A stretch of DNA of 64,000 bases. It comes from Orientallactaga sibirica (Eukaryota > Chordata > Mammalia > Rodentia > Dipodidae). Of this stretch, positions 60,157 to 64,000 are shown one piece after another. Made by a program: the position numbers and the translations under genes. The DNA lies in contig JAEOAD010000040.1 of assembly GCA_036365145.1 (NCBI GenBank), positions 14,979,501-15,043,500 of the forward strand, read 5' to 3'. Position 1 is the first letter of the stretch. Each line of letters opens with the position of its first letter. The notes beneath the pieces are model-generated. The model did no database searches, was not told the DNA's origin, and saw only the letters and a list, made by a program, of their open reading frames with translations.

Positions 60157-60306
60157 TTCTTTTGGTTTTTTGAGGTAGAGTCTCACTGTAGCCCAGGCTG
60201 ACCTGGAATTCACTATGGAGTCTCAGGCTGGCCTTGAACTCATGGCAATTCTCTTACCTCTGCTTCCCAAGTGCTGGGATTAAAGGTGTGTGCCATCATG
60301 CCTGGC
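60157..60306 (-). mobile_element. B1 SINE
   Basis: Reverse copy next to the type B SINE; TTTCTTTTGGTTTTTTGAGG tail and a GCCATCATGCCTGGCTC end. Confidence 0.92.
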
Positions 60307-60310
60307 TCAT

Positions 60311-60366
60311 CCATCTTTCCCTCCCTCCCCCTCCCTCCCTCCCTCCCTCCCTCCCTCCCTCCCTCC

Positions 60367-60407
<41 letters not shown>

Positions 60408-60438
60408 TCTCTCTCTTTCTTTCTCTCTCTCTGTCCCT
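60311..60438. repeat. (CCCT)n(TTTC)n pyrimidine tract
   Basis: Continuation of the host SINE's pyrimidine tract after the nested insertions; ends in CTCTCTCTGTCCCTC. Confidence 0.96.
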
Positions 60439-60508
60439 CATAAATAAATAAATAAGTAAATAAATAAGTAAATAAATAAATAAATAAAATAGTTAGAAAT
60501 AATTATAG

Positions 60509-61090
60509 TCTATAGACCAAGCATCGCTTAGAATGGCAGGGACAGAGCCGCTCATTGCTAAAAATCCAAACTGATGGTGGGGCTGACAAGTTGTTTCTCT
60601 TTCGAAGTCATCCTATGGCTGATCCCTTTTCCAATGAGATGGTGTTAGTCCAGTACGGGGTCAGAAGAAGGCCTGGTTGTGTGTGAAATTCCCGAGTTGT
60701 AATGAGAACAAAGGCGGGATGAGGTTGAATCAGAGTACGGGGTTAGTAGCCTGTTTACAAGCCGTCAAGGGCGCTGTCATTTGTTGGAGAAAGATGACCT
60801 TGGATTCTTCAGCGTCCCATGAGTCTGACCTCCATGCAGTTTCTCAGCCCGTGGTTCCAGGTCACATGCATGTGTGCACACACCCAAACATACGTGCACT
60901 TACCCTTTCTAAATATATTCATTGCTTTGTTACCCCCTATGATAAAGGGTGGATATCAAAATGCTCACATTCTCTACAGTTGCAGCAGAATTTGATTCTG
61001 TCCCATATAATGTATGTAAATTTCTGGGGACAACTTCCCTAGGGCATTAAAAAAGCAAAGCTTTGAAAAGACAAAGTTGTTGTCTTGCTT
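60509..61090. other. Repeat-poor stretch
   Basis: Unique. A 121-codon ORF (60677-61042) shows no domain or coding-like context. Not called. Confidence 0.42.
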
Positions 61091-61091
61091 T

Positions 61092-61314
61092 AAAAAAAAA
61101 TTAAAATAAATGAATAAATAAATTTATGTGAGATAGAGAGAGGGGGACAGAGAGAGAGAGAGAATGGGTGTGCCAGGGCCTCTAGCCACTGCAGAGGAAC
61201 TCCAGATACATGTGCCACCATGTGAATCTGGCTTACGTGGGACCTGGTGAATCGAACCTGGCTCCTTAGGCTTTGCAGGCATGCACCTTAACCACTAAGC
61301 CATCTCTCCAGCCC
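61092..61314 (-). mobile_element. tRNA-derived SINE, type A
   Basis: Reverse copy with AAATGAATAAATAAATTTAT tail, GGTGAATCGAACCTGG and the head ending CATCTCTCCAGCCCC. Confidence 0.93.
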
Positions 61315-61394
61315 CACTGTCTTTCTTATGTTGCCCTTCCAGCCTCTTCTTACATGGAACTTAGAGGCATTGCCTAGAGCGGCAGCAGCCTTCT

Positions 61395-61590
61395 TTTCAT
61401 TATTTATTTATTTATTAAGGGAGAGAGAATGAATGGGCACACCAGAGCTTCTTGCTGCTACTGTAAGCAAACTCCAGACAAGTGCTCCGCTTTGTGTGTC
61501 TGGCTCCATGTGGGCACTGGGGAATCAAACCCAGAACATCAGGCTGTGTAAGCAAGGACCTTTAACCACGGAGCCATCTCTCCATCCCAG
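61395..61590 (-). mobile_element. tRNA-derived SINE
   Basis: Reverse copy with (ATTT)n at 61399-61415, AATCAAACCCAGAACATCAG and the head ending CATCTCTCCATCCC. Confidence 0.9.
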
Positions 61591-61822
61591 CAGCCATCTT
61601 TTGACCAAAGTCAAAATCCACACACCCAAACCAGCATTTTCCTTGAAGGTATTCTTGCCCGACTGCATTGGACTCGACCTAGTTACCTCAAGTGTCCTTT
61701 CTTTGCATGCCAAAAAAAAAAAAAAAAAAAAAAAAAGAAGAAGAAAGAAAGAAAAAGAAATAAAAGTATGTTTGAGTGATTCTTTTCATGTTTCCCATTT
61801 TTGCAACAAAATTCATTCATAA
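61591..61822. other. Unique sequence with poly-A
   Basis: A26 run followed by GAAGAAGAAAG at 61711-61760. It could be an orphan retroposon tail, but no matching element body is seen upstream. Confidence 0.4.
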
Positions 61823-61838
61823 GGGAGGCAAACTTTTT

Positions 61839-62024
61839 TAAAAAATATTTTTATTTATTTGACAGAGAAAGAGAGAGAGAATGGGCTTGTCAGGGTCTCT
61901 AGCCACTGCAAACAAACTCCAGATGTGTGCGCCCCCTTGTGCATCTGGCTTACTGGGTCCTGGGGAATCTAACCTGGGTCCTTTGGCTTTGCAGGCAAAC
62001 TGCTAAGCCATCTCTCTAGTCCCA
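61839..62024 (-). mobile_element. tRNA-derived SINE, type A
   Basis: Reverse copy with exact 16-bp TSD GGGAGGCAAACTTTTT at 61823-61838 and 62025-62040. Carries GTGTGCGCCCCCTTGTGC at the variable site. Confidence 0.97.
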
Positions 62025-62104
62025 GGGAGGCAAACTTTTTGTCACAAATTACAAAGCTGGATGGGAGGCCTGCTGTCGTTGCCTTCTTTAATATACTTTC
62101 TTCC

Positions 62105-62262
62105 TGGGACTGTGGTGGCGCAGGCCTTTAATCCCAGCACTCGGGAGGCAGAGGGAGGAGGATCTCTGTGAGTTCGAGGCCACCCTGAGACTATATAGTG
62201 AATTCCAGGTCAGCCTGAGCTAGAGTGAGACCCTACCATGAAAAAACAACCAAACAAATAAA
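62105..62262 (+). mobile_element. B1 SINE
   Basis: Forward copy (GGGACTGTGGTGGCGCAGGC) with a CAACCAAACAAATAAAAG tail. Confidence 0.92.
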
Positions 62263-62314
62263 AGATTTCAGCCTCTCTGGGTTTTCCTCCTGAATTACTG
62301 GTTGCTTTTTGTTT

Positions 62315-62467
62315 GTTTGTTTGTTTGTTTGAGGTAGGATCTTGCTCTAGTCCAGGCTGACCTGGAATTCACTCTGTAGTCTCAGGATGGCCTCGAACTC
62401 ACAGCGATCCTCCTACCTCTGCCTCCCGAGTGCTGGGATCAAACGCTTGCGCCACCACGCCCTACAC
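62315..62467 (-). mobile_element. B1 SINE
   Basis: Reverse copy with (GTTT)n tail at 62309-62331; ends CTTGCGCCACCACGCCCTAC. Confidence 0.93.
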
Positions 62468-62564
62468 TGGTTCCTTTTTTACTGTCTTTGCTGATCTATT
62501 TTCCTGGCCTCTGCTCATGTTGAAGTGCCAAGGGCTCAGTCTTTGCTCTTTCTGACTGCCTCTC

Positions 62565-62800
62565 TCTCTCTCTCTCATTTAATTTCATGGCATTAATTAC
62601 CACTTATACACTGTCAACTCCTAAATGTGTGTTTCCATCCCAGGCCTCTATAGTTTCACGTGTCCAACTGCCTACTGAATGTCTTCATTTAAACATCACA
62701 TAATTGACCCTCTTATTTCAACACTTTAATTCCTCCTACCTAAAGATTACACTGCCCTCAGTCTCTATCCTCTCAGCTGATGACAACTTTAATCTTCTGT
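62565..62800. mobile_element. LINE-2 fragment
   Basis: Follows the L2 3' region: GTCAACTCCTAAATGTGTGT, CCATCCCAGGCCTC, GTCCAACTGCCTACTGAATG, then CCTCAGTCTCTATCCTCTCA and GATGACAACTTTAA. Confidence 0.68.
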
Positions 62801-63170
62801 TTGTCCACATAAGCTAACAGAGACCGGTATCTGAACCTGTGTTGTGAGTTGTCATACCGCTGGTGCAGAGTACCATACCCGGGACCAGAGGAGAGCTCAG
62901 TACATATTTGTCGCCGAGTCACACATCTACAGAGGGCAGAGTGGCAGGGGACCTGCAGGGACCTAGGCTGAGAAAACAATATTCAAGTCTTTGGCAATGC
63001 CAAAAGCTGAACTCAATATTCTGACCCCAAAGCTTCTGCCCAAAAAACATCTCCAAAACAACCAGTGCATAATAAATGGCTCTGTCCTCTTCGTGGTTAA
63101 AAAAGGAAAAAATAAAGGCAATCCTGACAGTGAACACATGGGATGTTTTGGCAAACTGACACCTGACATT
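62801..63170. other. Repeat-poor stretch
   Basis: Unique sequence, with 62- to 87-codon frames open on both strands. No domain recognised; not called. Confidence 0.42.
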
Positions 63171-63185
63171 TGCTCCTAACATTTA

Positions 63186-63399
63186 TTTAAAATATTTATT
63201 TATTCTTGCAAGCAGAGACGGGAGATAGAAGAGAGACAGACAGAGAGAACGGTTGCGCCAGGGCCTCCAGCCGCTGAAAATGAATTCCAGATGCCTGTGC
63301 CACTTGGTACATCTGGCTCTTCATGGGTACTGGGGAATCGAACCTGGGTCCTTAGGCTTTGCAGGCAAGCGCCTTAACTGCTGAGCCATCTCTCCAGCC
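63186..63399 (-). mobile_element. tRNA-derived SINE, type A
   Basis: Reverse copy with exact 15-bp TSD TGCTCCTAACATTTA at 63171-63185 and 63400-63414. GGGAATCGAACCTGGG is intact; the head ends CATCTCTCCAGCC. Confidence 0.97.
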
Positions 63400-63484
63400 T
63401 GCTCCTAACATTTAAATGGACCACTTCCTGAATCCAGAATAGACAATCTCTAGGATAATTAATTGCCATCAGATTTAAAAAAAT

Positions 63485-63615
63485 TATTATTGGAGACGGA
63501 ATCTCATGTAGCCAGGCTTTCCTCTAACTTATTAAGTCATTGAGGGTGACCTTGAACTCCTGATCCTCCTGCCTCCACACCCTGAGTGCTGGGATTGCGG
63601 GTGCATATTGTTTTG
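63485..63615 (-). mobile_element. Old B1-related SINE
   Basis: Reverse fragment: GGAGACGGAATCTCATGTAG, GTGACCTTGAACTCCTGATC, CTGGGATTGCGGGTGCATAT. Confidence 0.72.
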
Positions 63616-63734
63616 CTTGGGTTACCTTCAACACTAAAGGAAGAATTAAATGTCTAGTTTTAAACAAAACATACATATTAATAGTTAAAACACATTTAAT
63701 TATTTTTTTCTTAATTTGTTAGTTATCTAAGACC

Positions 63735-63860
63735 ATTTTTTTACATCTTTTTCCCCCCTCAACATTTTATTACAAAAAAACTTAAAGCATATGGAAAAGT
63801 TGAAAAACCCACAGACCAGATTCTGTAATTGACAATAAATACTCAAGTGTTTTATTGGCA
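63735..63860. mobile_element. Possible ancient L1 fragment
   Basis: AACATTTTATTACAAAAAAA, then AGCATATGGAAAAGTTGAAA and GACCAGATTCTGTAATTGAC recall an old L1 3' block. The window ends shortly after. Confidence 0.4.
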
Positions 63861-64000
63861 ACTTATCCCAACCCCGGGTGAGAGGAAAAGGAAAAAAAAA
63901 ATAACTGGAGGCAGTGGAACGTCAGATCCCAGGCAGTACTGATTGAAATACCTGGGTGGTCTTGGGTGGGGCTGTTTTCAAATGCATGCCTATTTGTAGA

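Larger units (their letters stand above)
59584..60497 (+). mobile_element. tRNA-derived SINE inflated to about 0.9 kb
   Basis: Head 59584-59710, then pyrimidine tract 59711-59912, two nested insertions (59913-60306), pyrimidine tract resumed 60311-60438, and an (AAAT)n tail to 60490. One pair of 11-bp TSDs bounds the whole (AATAATTACAG 59573-59583, AATAATTATAG 60498-60508). Confidence 0.88.

Overview
This window is mammalian nuclear DNA from a rodent. It is dominated by dispersed retroelements, and I can support no protein-coding gene, rRNA, functional tRNA or CRISPR array in it. Every open reading frame I looked at is short, starts inside a repeat, or is a low-complexity shadow. The rodent assignment rests on B1 (7SL-derived) SINEs, B4 composite SINEs (tRNA-like head plus B1-like body) and MaLR-type LTRs. 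The most abundant element is a roughly 200-bp tRNA-derived SINE with a box A-like TGGCTTAGCGG, a box B-like GGTTCGATTCC, a (CT)n tract and an (AAAT)n tail. From memory, this SINE set and the abundant L1 3' end look most like a jerboa-type (dipodid) genome; that is inference and was not tested.

I distinguish three forms of the tRNA-derived SINE. Type A is the common form, reading ATGCACAAGGTGGC before the CATCTGGAGTT motif. Type B has an inserted segment ending in CCACAAGGGGGCGC. Type C has a segment ending in CCACTAGGTGGC. These B and C cores resemble the CTCF core motif and are the most interesting signal here.

Layout: 1-5.3 kb holds old L1 fragments, B1s and SINEs. A 1.3-kb L1 3' end splits a MIR at 5.4-6.8 kb, followed by an LTR-like copy. 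At 7.7-12.8 kb are nested SINEs, a 260-bp polypyrimidine tract and a MIR cut twice by insertions. A repeat-poor stretch at 12.9-14.4 kb may hold regulatory DNA. At 14.4-25.5 kb are three more L1 3' ends with different 5' truncation points, among SINE clusters. An old MaLR provirus with a 5' LTR, internal region and truncated 3' LTR occupies 26.6-29.9 kb. At 30-39 kb are SINEs, a MER2/Tigger-like fossil and old L1 pieces. At 39-51 kb are LTRs, B4s, an MLT1-like LTR and two further L1 3' ends. At 51-64 kb are the longest repeat-poor stretches, a SINE inflated to about 0.9 kb by microsatellite growth and nested insertions, and an L2 fragment.

By my interval count roughly half of the window is recognisable retroelement. 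The picture is intergenic or intronic DNA. Many insertions have clear target-site duplications (TSDs), so the order of insertion can be read. I found no new multi-gene system. The best leads are the CTCF-like cores in two SINE types, one candidate small exon, one candidate minus-strand polyadenylated exon and several repeat-poor blocks.
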